Notes under the pieces: generated by a model | The model's database searches: none | What the model saw: only the letters and a program-made list of their open reading frames with translations | Told to the model about the DNA's origin: nothing | Origin: RBC038 sp041390625 | GTDB taxonomy: Bacteria > Chloroflexota > Dehalococcoidia > UBA2979 | Direction of reading: 5' to 3' | NCBI GenBank assembly: GCA_041390625.1 | Contig: JAWKPM010000001.1 | Span: 124,001-188,000, forward strand | Length of the DNA stretch: 64,000 nt | Made by a program: the position numbers and the translations under genes | Shown: piece by piece, positions 24,877-31,852 of the stretch | Numbering within the stretch: the first letter of the stretch is position 1 | Layout of the letters: each line of letters begins with the position of its first letter

Positions 24877-26796
24877 CTAGCGCTGGCGGTGGCCCGGGGC
24901 GCCGTACGGCGCCGCCGCCGGCTGCGCGGTGCCAAGCGGAGCCGCCTCGCGGACGATGCCGCGCGGGGCGACCTCCGCGCAGGCGCCGCAGCGGACGCAG
25001 GCGCCATCGAGCACGCGGTATTCGCCGTCCGTCATCTCGATGGCGGCCGCGGGGCAGATCGCCTGCGCCTCGGCGAGCCGGGGGTCGGACTGGTCGGCGA
25101 CGCGGTACCGGGTAAAGGCCACGCAGCGGAGGGCGTCGCACTTCGCGCCGTGCACGTGCTCCTCGTACTCGTCCGAGAAGAAGCGCAGCGTGTTGCGCAT
25201 GATGGTCGGGCTGGCCTGGCCGTGGACGCAGTTCGAGTAGATCAGCGTGCTGCCCAGCAGCTCGAGGTTGTGCCGGTCCTCGCGACGGCCGCCACCCTGC
25301 TGGGTGCGGCGGAAGATCTCGGTCATGCGCTGGTTGCCGCCGTGGCAGGTGGTGCAGCGCCCGCACGACTCGTCCTCGAGGAAGTCGGCGAAGACGGCGT
25401 TGAGGTCGACCGAGCAGGTGCGCTCGGAGATGAAGACGATGCCGCCCGAGCCAAGCAGCGCGCCGTACGGCATCCACGTCTCGCGCTCGAGCGTGAGGGT
25501 GTCGAGCAGGTGCGCCGGGAGGTAGCCGGCGAGCGGCCCGCCCGCCTGGATCGACTTGAGCGTGCCGCCGCCATCGATGCCGCCACAGGCGTCGAGGACG
25601 TTGCGGAGCGGGACGCCCCACGGCACCTCGGTGAAACCCACGCGCTCGATGTCGCCCGAGAACGAGAAGATCTTCGTGCCGGAGTTCCGCTCCGTGCCCA
25701 GCTGGCGGTACCACTCCGGGCCGTTCCTCAGGATGAGCGGGGCCGTGCAGTAGGTCTCGACGTTGTTGACGTTCGTCGGCTTCATGTAGACGCCGGCGGC
25801 GGCCGGGAACGGCGGCTTCACGCGTGGCATGCCGCGACTGTCCTGCACAGAGGAGATCAGGCCCGTCTCCTCGCCACAAACGTAAGCGCCGGCGCCCTTG
25901 ATCACCTCGAGGGTGATCTCCATGTCGGTGCCGAAGATGCCCTTCCCGAGGAAGCCGGCGGCCGTGGCGTCGTCGATGGCCTGCTGCACGCGCTGCTGTG
26001 CGAGCGGGTACTCGGCGCGGATGTAGATGAAGCCGTGCTTCGCGCCGGTGGCGGCGGCGGCGATGATCATGCCCTCCAGCAGGAGGTGCGGGTCGCCCTC
26101 GAGAACAATGCGGTTCACCCAGGCGCCGGGGTCGCCCTCGTCGGCGTTGCAGACAAGGAAGCGCTCCGGGTTCGCGGCCGTCGCGAGGAAGTTCCACTTC
26201 ACGCCAGCGGGGAAGTACGCCCCGCCTCGACCGGTGAGGCCGGCGTCAATCATCGACTGGCGAATGGCCTCCTGCGTCTGGTGGCGGGAGAGCATGCGGT
26301 TCACGGCGAAGTAGCCGCCGGTCGCGACGTAGTGCTCGATCGACTCGGGGTCCGTGTAGCCGATGCGCGCGAGCAGCCGCCGCTCCGCCTCGTTGGCGAA
26401 GAAGGGGTGATCGAAGATGCGCGGGATGCCCGGCCTCGAGCCGGCGAGCGTGCCGATCGCCAGCTCGGCGGCGGCGCCGACGCGCCCTGTCGCCTCATCG
26501 AGGAGGCGGCCGGCATCCGCCGGCTTCACCGGGCCGTAGACGACCCTCGTGCCGTCCGGCCACGAGATCGTGACCGTGGGGTTCAGCCACTGGAGGCCGA
26601 CGGCGACGGTGCGACCGATGTCGACGGCGGCGTTGCGGGCGCGTGCCTCGGCCTCGATGGCGTCGCGCACGGGGCCGGCGCCGGCGGCGATCGTCGAGGT
26701 GTCGAGCGCGATGTCGATGCGCGGGCGCTCGGGGCGCTGCCACGCCTCCCAGGCGGCGTCGCTGCGCTGCTGGAGCTCGCTGAAGGTCTCGGCCAT
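24877..26796 (-). CDS. nuoF: NuoF-like NADH dehydrogenase subunit with C-terminal mono-cluster ferredoxin
   Basis: A 639-residue flavoprotein that would oxidise NADH through FMN and pass electrons to iron-sulfur clusters. Residues about 1-115 resemble the thioredoxin-like [2Fe-2S] domain seen in HydB/FdsB-type subunits, but the cysteines of its GCxGxC motif are absent (GRTVAVGLQW, 61-70). The FMN/NADH domain starts at GRGGAYFPAG (189-198). The [4Fe-4S] motif is CGRCTTC (C478, C481, C484) with the fourth Cys in IYSNCVHGQ. The C-terminal ferredoxin keeps only C581 (ICP) and C600/C603/C606; these are exactly the ligands of one of the two usual clusters. The partner complex (formate dehydrogenase, hydrogenase or other) is not adjacent. 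Confidence 0.87.
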   Translation of the reverse strand: MAETFSELQQRSDAAWEAWQRPERPRIDIALDTSTIAAGAGPVRDAIEAEARARNAAVDIGRTVAVGLQWLNPTVTISWPDGTRVVYGPVKPADAGRLLDEATGRVGAAAELAIGTLAGSRPGIPRIFDHPFFANEAERRLLARIGYTDPESIEHYVATGGYFAVNRMLSRHQTQEAIRQSMIDAGLTGRGGAYFPAGVKWNFLATAANPERFLVCNADEGDPGAWVNRIVLEGDPHLLLEGMIIAAAATGAKHGFIYIRAEYPLAQQRVQQAIDDATAAGFLGKGIFGTDMEITLEVIKGAGAYVCGEETGLISSVQDSRGMPRVKPPFPAAAGVYMKPTNVNNVETYCTAPLILRNGPEWYRQLGTERNSGTKIFSFSGDIERVGFTEVPWGVPLRNVLDACGGIDGGGTLKSIQAGGPLAGYLPAHLLDTLTLERETWMPYGALLGSGGIVFISERTCSVDLNAVFADFLEDESCGRCTTCHGGNQRMTEIFRRTQQGGGRREDRHNLELLGSTLIYSNCVHGQASPTIMRNTLRFFSDEYEEHVHGAKCDALRCVAFTRYRVADQSDPRLAEAQAICPAAAIEMTDGEYRVLDGACVRCGACAEVAPRGIVREAAPLGTAQPAAAPYGAPGHRQR

Positions 26797-26818
26797 GCGC
26801 GGGGCTCCTTCGGGCTCG

Positions 26819-27337
26819 CTAGCTGGTGGGGCCGTCCATGGCCTCGATGGCGGCCTCGGGCGTCTGGCCGTCCCGAATGGCGCGGGCGAAGCGGACGGCG
26901 CGGGCGGGGGTGAGGTAGGGCACGACGCGGCCGTTGACCCACATCATGGGGGCCAGCTCGCAGGTGCCGTTGCACTGCCCGCGGGTGATCTCGGCTCGAT
27001 GGTCGGGGTCCGGCTCGGCGAGCCGCGTCCCGAGGGTCGATTCCATCGCGGCGAGGATGCCGCCGCTGTTCTCGAGGCGGCACGCGAGGCCGGCGCACCA
27101 CGCGATGTTCGCGTCGGGCGGTGGGGTCGTGCGGAAGTCCGCGTAGTAGGTCGTCACGCCGTAGATGTGGGCGGGCGGCAGCTCGAGCTGCTGGCCGATG
27201 ACCTCCATCGCCTCGCCGGAGATGTAGCCGAAGTGGTGCTGCACGCGGTGCAGCGCCTCAAGCAGGTCGGCGTCGAGGGGCTTCAGGTCCGCGATCAGGG
27301 CGCGGATGGCGGCGGTGGCTTCCGTCTCGAGGGGCAT
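26819..27337 (-). CDS. nuoE: NuoE-like [2Fe-2S] subunit
   Basis: A 172-residue 24 kDa-subunit homologue with the thioredoxin-like ferredoxin fold. The four cluster ligands are C81, C86 (CAGLAC), C122 and C126 (CNGTC), all present. The helical N-terminal part includes LEALHRVQHHFGYIS. It is translated first, followed by nuoF 22 bp later. No other nuo genes lie nearby, so the pair is more likely the NADH-oxidising module of another enzyme, for example a formate dehydrogenase or electron-bifurcating complex, than of complex I itself. ATG start with GGGAG upstream. Confidence 0.9.
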   Translation of the reverse strand: MPLETEATAAIRALIADLKPLDADLLEALHRVQHHFGYISGEAMEVIGQQLELPPAHIYGVTTYYADFRTTPPPDANIAWCAGLACRLENSGGILAAMESTLGTRLAEPDPDHRAEITRGQCNGTCELAPMMWVNGRVVPYLTPARAVRFARAIRDGQTPEAAIEAMDGPTS

Positions 27338-27391
27338 CGTGCTCCCATCACGCCGCGACTGCGTGTGCGGGGCCCGCGCACGCCGCCGTCA

Positions 27392-27420
27392 CTATATGTG
27401 CGGCCTCGGGGGCGTTCAAG
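27392..27420 (-). promoter_or_regulatory. Strong sigma-70 promoter of nuoE-nuoF
   Basis: On the minus strand TTGAAC (27415-27420), a 17 bp spacer and TATAGT (27392-27397), close to consensus. Predicted start about 27385 leaves a leader of 48 bases. The -35 overlaps the last codons of the upstream FAD oxidoreductase gene. Confidence 0.65.
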
Positions 27421-28795
27421 GCGACGGGGCGGACTCGGCCGGCGCTTCGGATGGGTCGTGACGCGCGGCCTCGACCTCGCTGGCGAGCACAAGACGCGCG
27501 ACACGGCGACCCATGCGGATCGAGTAGTTCTGACCACGGTCCTCGGGGTAGACCTGCGTCGTGTTCGCCAGGTACAGGCCCTCGATGGGTGTGCGGTGCG
27601 GCGCGATGCGCTCGTGGTAGCGATAGTCGACGACCGGCTGCCCCGCGCGGTCCTTGAAGAGCCAGCGCTCGCGCACCCAGGAGGGGTCGAAGTCGGGATT
27701 GATGCGCCGGATGAAGGGCAGATAGCGCTCGAACGTCTGCTCCGCGCTCTCCTCGACGGTGGGGTCGTGCGGCGGACAGTAGTTCGAGAAGTAGACGACG
27801 TGGTTGCCGCCGTAGCGCTCGGGCGGCACGAAGTTCGTCTGCTCGACCGCGACCACGAACGGGCTGTCGTCGTCGGTCATCGTCAGCCAGTAGTGCCGCG
27901 AGAGCGGGCGGTCGAGGGTCAGCACGAGCACCGTCGCCCACTCGTACTCAACCGCCTCGAGCAGCGCGTTGTAGGCAGGATCGAGGTCGGGCACGAGCCG
28001 CTGGAAGGCGTAGGAGGGCACGGTCGCAATCACGGCGTCAGCGGGCACGAGCTCGGCGGGACCGCCCTCGGCGGGCGCGAGTTCGACGCCGACGGCGCGA
28101 CCATCCTCGACGACGACGCGTGCGACGGGGCGTCCGGCCTCGAGCGTGGCCCCGCGCGCGCGGGACGCCTCGACGAGGGCATCGACGAGGCGGCCGAAGG
28201 AGCCGCGCAGGTAGCCGAGCTGCTCCTTGGCGAGGAGCCCGCCGGGCCTCGAGGCGAAACGGAGGTGGATCTTGCCCCAGAACCAGACGAGCGAGACGTC
28301 GTCGGCGCGCTCGCCGAACTTCGCGCGGAGGAGGGGGCCCCACACCCCCTCGTAGCCCTCGCGGCCGGTCCAGCGCACGATCCAGTCGCGAGCGCGCTTG
28401 CCCTCGAACGACGGCCAGTCGGTCTTCCGCCGGAGCCAGAGCGCGGCCAGCCCCAGGCGCAGGCGAGTCAGGAACGAGACGCGCGTGAACCGCAGGAGGT
28501 CGGCCGCGCCCACGAACGGGTAGATGCGGCCGCCGGCGACCATCGCCACCTTCGACTCGATCCACTCGAGGTCGGGGCCGAGTCCCAGCGCCTCGATGGT
28601 CGCGATCGCCTCGGTGTCGGAGCGGAAGAGGTGGTGGTAGAAGACCTCGAGTCGCCCGCCACCGACCTCGAACGTGCGCACCTGGCCGCCCAGCGTCGGT
28701 CCGGCCTCGTAGAGACGTACCTCGTGGCCGGCGTTCACGAGCTCCCAAGCGGCGCCAAGGCCCGCGACGCCACCACCGATGATCACGATGCGCAT
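27416..28795 (-). CDS. FAD-dependent oxidoreductase (amine oxidase / UDP-galactopyranose mutase-like)
   Basis: A 459-residue flavoprotein with the FAD-binding start VIIGGGVAGLGAAWELVNAG (4-23), then GGQVRTFEVGGGRLE and the amine-oxidase-type mid-region. C-terminal NYSIRMGRRVARL is the usual second FAD contact. Starts at the ATG at 28795; the frame is open far upstream but that part overlaps the next gene. One base (the A of TGATG) is shared with the stop of the preceding gene. As the last gene of the rnc-smc-ftsY-glycan operon it may act on a polyprenyl- or nucleotide-sugar, but the substrate is inferred only from context. Homologues include protoporphyrinogen oxidase-like and polysaccharide-associated proteins. 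Confidence 0.78.
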   Translation of the reverse strand: MRIVIIGGGVAGLGAAWELVNAGHEVRLYEAGPTLGGQVRTFEVGGGRLEVFYHHLFRSDTEAIATIEALGLGPDLEWIESKVAMVAGGRIYPFVGAADLLRFTRVSFLTRLRLGLAALWLRRKTDWPSFEGKRARDWIVRWTGREGYEGVWGPLLRAKFGERADDVSLVWFWGKIHLRFASRPGGLLAKEQLGYLRGSFGRLVDALVEASRARGATLEAGRPVARVVVEDGRAVGVELAPAEGGPAELVPADAVIATVPSYAFQRLVPDLDPAYNALLEAVEYEWATVLVLTLDRPLSRHYWLTMTDDDSPFVVAVEQTNFVPPERYGGNHVVYFSNYCPPHDPTVEESAEQTFERYLPFIRRINPDFDPSWVRERWLFKDRAGQPVVDYRYHERIAPHRTPIEGLYLANTTQVYPEDRGQNYSIRMGRRVARLVLASEVEAARHDPSEAPAESAPSP

Positions 28796-29835
28796 CAGGC
28801 GCTCTCCGCTCGTGCCGGCACCTCGGGAGTGGGTGGTGCGGCCGGGGCGCGCAGCAGCGTGCCGGGTGCGAGGTGGTGGCGCCAGAGCAGCACGAGGGCG
28901 AGGGCGACGACCGGCACGAGGATGAGCATGTGGAGCACGAGGGCGTACGCGGTAGCGACGCCCACCGCGGCGCCGTAGACCACGGCGACCTCGCGCGCGA
29001 AGTACTCGAAGGGGCCGATGCCTCCGGCCGTGCTCGGCGCGGCGATCGCCAGGTTCGCGGCGCCGCAGAGGCCGAGGTACAGCGGGGCATCGAGGGGCAG
29101 CCCGAAGGCGGCACCGACGAGGGCGTACGTCGCGGCCTCGAGGGCCCACGTCGCAACGGAGAGGCCTGTCAGCGCGCCCCAGACGCGGCCGCCACGGAGG
29201 GCGGTCAGGCCGACGGCGAAGCGGGCGAGCGTCGCCTCGATGCGCGGCCGGAGACTCGAGGGGATGAGCGGCATCAGGCGGCGCGCGCGATGGCCCTCGG
29301 TGCGGCCCAGCAGCACGAGCAGGCCGGCGACACCGGCGAAGGCGAGCAGCGCCACGACCGCGAGTGTGCGGAGGAGGCCGTTCCCGCCGGCCAGGGCGAC
29401 CGTGCCGGCGAGGAAGGACGCGAGCACCAGCCCATCGAGAACGCGCTCCACCACGATCGTCCCGAGGCCCGTCGCCCACGGCGCGTCGTGGCGCTGCTGC
29501 AGCAGCCCGGCGCGTACGAACTCGCCGGCGCGCACCGGCAGCACGTTATTCGCGGCGTAGCCGATCACGAGGAGGGCGAAGGCGTCGCCGCCGGCGACCT
29601 CGACGTGGGGGCGAAGGATCAGGCGCCAGCGCAGCGCGCGCAGCCAGAGCGCGCCGAGGTAGACCGCGAGCGCGACGACGAGCCACCCGACCTCGACGTC
29701 GCGCAGGGCATCGAGCAGCTCGCCACCATCGACCTGCCTCAAAAGCAGCACGAGGAAGATCGCGCTGACGGCGAGCCCGAGCCAGACCCGCGGCTGACGC
29801 CAGACGGCGATCGGAGGGGCTTCGGTGGTGGCCAC
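28795..29835 (-). CDS. Lysylphosphatidylglycerol-synthase-type transmembrane (flippase-like) protein
   Basis: A 346-residue polytopic protein of the LPG_synthase_TM/UPF0104 family. Family features are VDGGELLDALRDVEVGWLVVA near the start, LRALRWRLILRP after the second helix, YAANNVLPVRAGEFVRAGLL as the signature, and GGIGPFEYFAREV near the end. About eight transmembrane helices. It lacks the catalytic domain of MprF, so it is only the membrane part; such proteins are often found with lipid-glycan genes and have been proposed as flippases. Four-base gap after the glycosyltransferase upstream, and one-base overlap with the FAD gene downstream: a tight operon. Confidence 0.85.
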   Translation of the reverse strand: MATTEAPPIAVWRQPRVWLGLAVSAIFLVLLLRQVDGGELLDALRDVEVGWLVVALAVYLGALWLRALRWRLILRPHVEVAGGDAFALLVIGYAANNVLPVRAGEFVRAGLLQQRHDAPWATGLGTIVVERVLDGLVLASFLAGTVALAGGNGLLRTLAVVALLAFAGVAGLLVLLGRTEGHRARRLMPLIPSSLRPRIEATLARFAVGLTALRGGRVWGALTGLSVATWALEAATYALVGAAFGLPLDAPLYLGLCGAANLAIAAPSTAGGIGPFEYFAREVAVVYGAAVGVATAYALVLHMLILVPVVALALVLLWRHHLAPGTLLRAPAAPPTPEVPARAESA

Positions 29836-29838
29836 CGG

Positions 29839-31839
29839 CTAGGGCGCCGTCGACGGCAAGACGGCGGTGTCGGGGGGCGCGGGGAACAGCACCTCGCCGC
29901 GGAGCGCGCCGAGGCCCTCGGCGCTCACGCGCTCGGCGTAGAACTCGACCCAGTCCTCGACGAGCGAGCCGTCGAGGACGCCTTCAACGAGGGAGCGCGG
30001 GGTGGTGGCGCGATAGCCGGCCTCGGGGAACCACCAGCGATGGCGGTACGGCGTCGCCTCGATGAAGCGATCGCGCAGGTCCGGGTGCTGGCGCAGAGTG
30101 TCGGCGGTGACGATCACGACGGCGCCGTTCGGGATCTCGCCCTCGGTGATGGACTCGGTCGGCACGTAGGACGCCTGCGAGTAGTCGCGGAGATACCAGG
30201 CCCACGGCCAGGAGAGCGATTGCGCCGTTTCAATCCAGACGGGCAGGTTGGCCTTGCCGCCTCGGGCCTGCGCGAGCACCTCGATCTGGCGCGCGAGCTC
30301 GGGAACATCGGGGGACGTCTGGGTGTAGATGAGTGGCTCGACGGGCGTGTCGGGGTGGGCGTAGGCGACGGCCGAGCCGTTGCGCACGGCGAGCAGCAGC
30401 AGGAACAAGACCACGAGGCTCGAGGCCGCGACGGGCGCCCAGGCGGGTGCCGGCATCCGCGCCTCGCGTGCGCGCCGCACGAGGTCCGGCAGGAGGCGGC
30501 CGAGGGCGAGCGCAGCTATGAATGCCAACGGCAGCGCGAGGTGAACGGTGAGCCACGGCATCTTCTCGCCGGCATAGGAGAGCGTCGCGAAGGTGCCGAT
30601 GAACCACCACGCGAGCAGCCTCGTGAGGCGGTCACCGCGCCACAACAGCCACGCGCCACCGAGGAGGGCAGGGAGCAGCGGCAGGAACTCGTAGAGGGGC
30701 ACCATCAGGAAGTAGTAGAACCACGGCTGCGTGCCGCGCTGCACCTCCTGCTGGGCCAGCCAGTAGTCGAGCTGGTTCCAGAACGCGCCGGCGATGCCCT
30801 CGGGGTTGGTGAAGCCGGTCGTGAAGAGCGGGATGATCACGAGATAGGTGAGCCCGCCGACGATGAGCCATCGACGCCAGTCCCACGCGAGACCGACTGC
30901 GGCCGCCCCGACGACCAGCGCACCGACGGTCGCGCCGCCCAGGGTGCGCTCGAAGTCGCCGTCCACGATGCCGCCCAGCGCCGTGATCGGGACCTGCACG
31001 GCCGCCGCGAGAAACGGCAGCACCAGCGTGCCGATGACCACCACGAGGTCCGCCTCGCGGGGGCGGGGACCGAGGTCGAAGCGTCTCGTGGCGAAGGGCC
31101 ACGCGGCGGCGGCGAGCCACGCGAGCGGGAAGATGACGACGGCACGCTCGGCCCTCGAGAGGTGGCCGACCACGCCTCGACGGTCGAGCAGCACGCCCGT
31201 GAGTGCCGCGTTCACGTAGAGGAGCATGATCGCGACCGTGAGGTAGGCCGTCTCCTTCATCGAGAAGCTGAGCGCCATCGCGAGGGCGATCGCGACGAGC
31301 CAGCGCGTGCGGCCGTCGTCGCGGTAGCGCCAGACGCCCACCACGAGGAAGACCGTCGCCAGCGCGATCGGGATGTCGTTGCGCGCGAACCTCGAGTAGT
31401 AGAGGAGCGACGGGGAGACCGCGAGGAGCAGCGCGGCGATCACCACGCCGGTGTTGCCGAGCCAGCGTCGGAGCAGCAGCGGCGTGGCGACGAGCGCGGT
31501 CCCGGCGAGCGCGGACGGGAGCCTCGACATCGCCTCGCTGGCCCCGAAGAGCTTGAAGAGGCCCGCGATGAGATGGAACTGCAGCGGCCCGTGCATCAGC
31601 GGGTCGTGGCGGTAGCCGTTGCCCTGCGCGAAGCGGTACGAGAACAGCGCGTGCAGCGACTCGTCGTGGTGCATGGCGCGCACACCGAGGTCGACGACGC
31701 GCATCGCGAGGGCGATCGCGACGATGAGGCCGACGGCCGCGAGCGTCGCGACGAGGGCGCGGTCCTTCGTCCAGGCGAAGGGACGTGCATCGGCGCGCAC
31801 CGGCACGGTCTCGTGCGGCGAACGGGCCTCGGTGCTCAC
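29839..31839 (-). CDS. TIGR03663-type membrane glycosyltransferase (GT39/PMT-like)
   Basis: A 666-residue polytopic membrane protein. The first loop after helix 1 has MHHDESLHALFSYRF and then DPLMHGPLQFHLIAGLFKL, matching the GT-C arrangement in which an acidic pair in the first external loop binds the metal and lipid-phosphate sugar. About 10-12 further helices follow, and a soluble C-terminal domain of about 200 residues. The family is best known from Chloroflexota and archaea beside DUF2298 proteins, exactly as here. Starts at GTG 31839, 13 bp after the DUF2298 stop; the frame is open further upstream but inside that gene. Probable role: transfer of a polyprenyl-phosphate sugar to an external acceptor. 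Confidence 0.8.
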   Translation of the reverse strand: MSTEARSPHETVPVRADARPFAWTKDRALVATLAAVGLIVAIALAMRVVDLGVRAMHHDESLHALFSYRFAQGNGYRHDPLMHGPLQFHLIAGLFKLFGASEAMSRLPSALAGTALVATPLLLRRWLGNTGVVIAALLLAVSPSLLYYSRFARNDIPIALATVFLVVGVWRYRDDGRTRWLVAIALAMALSFSMKETAYLTVAIMLLYVNAALTGVLLDRRGVVGHLSRAERAVVIFPLAWLAAAAWPFATRRFDLGPRPREADLVVVIGTLVLPFLAAAVQVPITALGGIVDGDFERTLGGATVGALVVGAAAVGLAWDWRRWLIVGGLTYLVIIPLFTTGFTNPEGIAGAFWNQLDYWLAQQEVQRGTQPWFYYFLMVPLYEFLPLLPALLGGAWLLWRGDRLTRLLAWWFIGTFATLSYAGEKMPWLTVHLALPLAFIAALALGRLLPDLVRRAREARMPAPAWAPVAASSLVVLFLLLLAVRNGSAVAYAHPDTPVEPLIYTQTSPDVPELARQIEVLAQARGGKANLPVWIETAQSLSWPWAWYLRDYSQASYVPTESITEGEIPNGAVVIVTADTLRQHPDLRDRFIEATPYRHRWWFPEAGYRATTPRSLVEGVLDGSLVEDWVEFYAERVSAEGLGALRGEVLFPAPPDTAVLPSTAP

Positions 31840-31852
31840 GGCTGACCTCGGG

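Noticed and set aside
27416..28795. FAD protein as carotenoid or protoporphyrinogen enzyme
   Set aside because: No carotenoid or haem genes are adjacent, and the sequence does not show the family-specific C-terminal motifs that I would expect; left as general FAD oxidoreductase.
28796..29479. Upstream extension of the FAD oxidoreductase frame
   Set aside because: The FAD-binding motif begins four residues after the ATG at 28795, and the extension lies wholly inside the flippase-like gene.
28873..31845. Very long antisense open frame (about 990 codons) across the flippase-like and glycosyltransferase genes
   Set aside because: It is a composition artefact: rich in Arg/Glu/Gly/Asp/His, no domains, and it covers two recognisable membrane-protein genes on the other strand.
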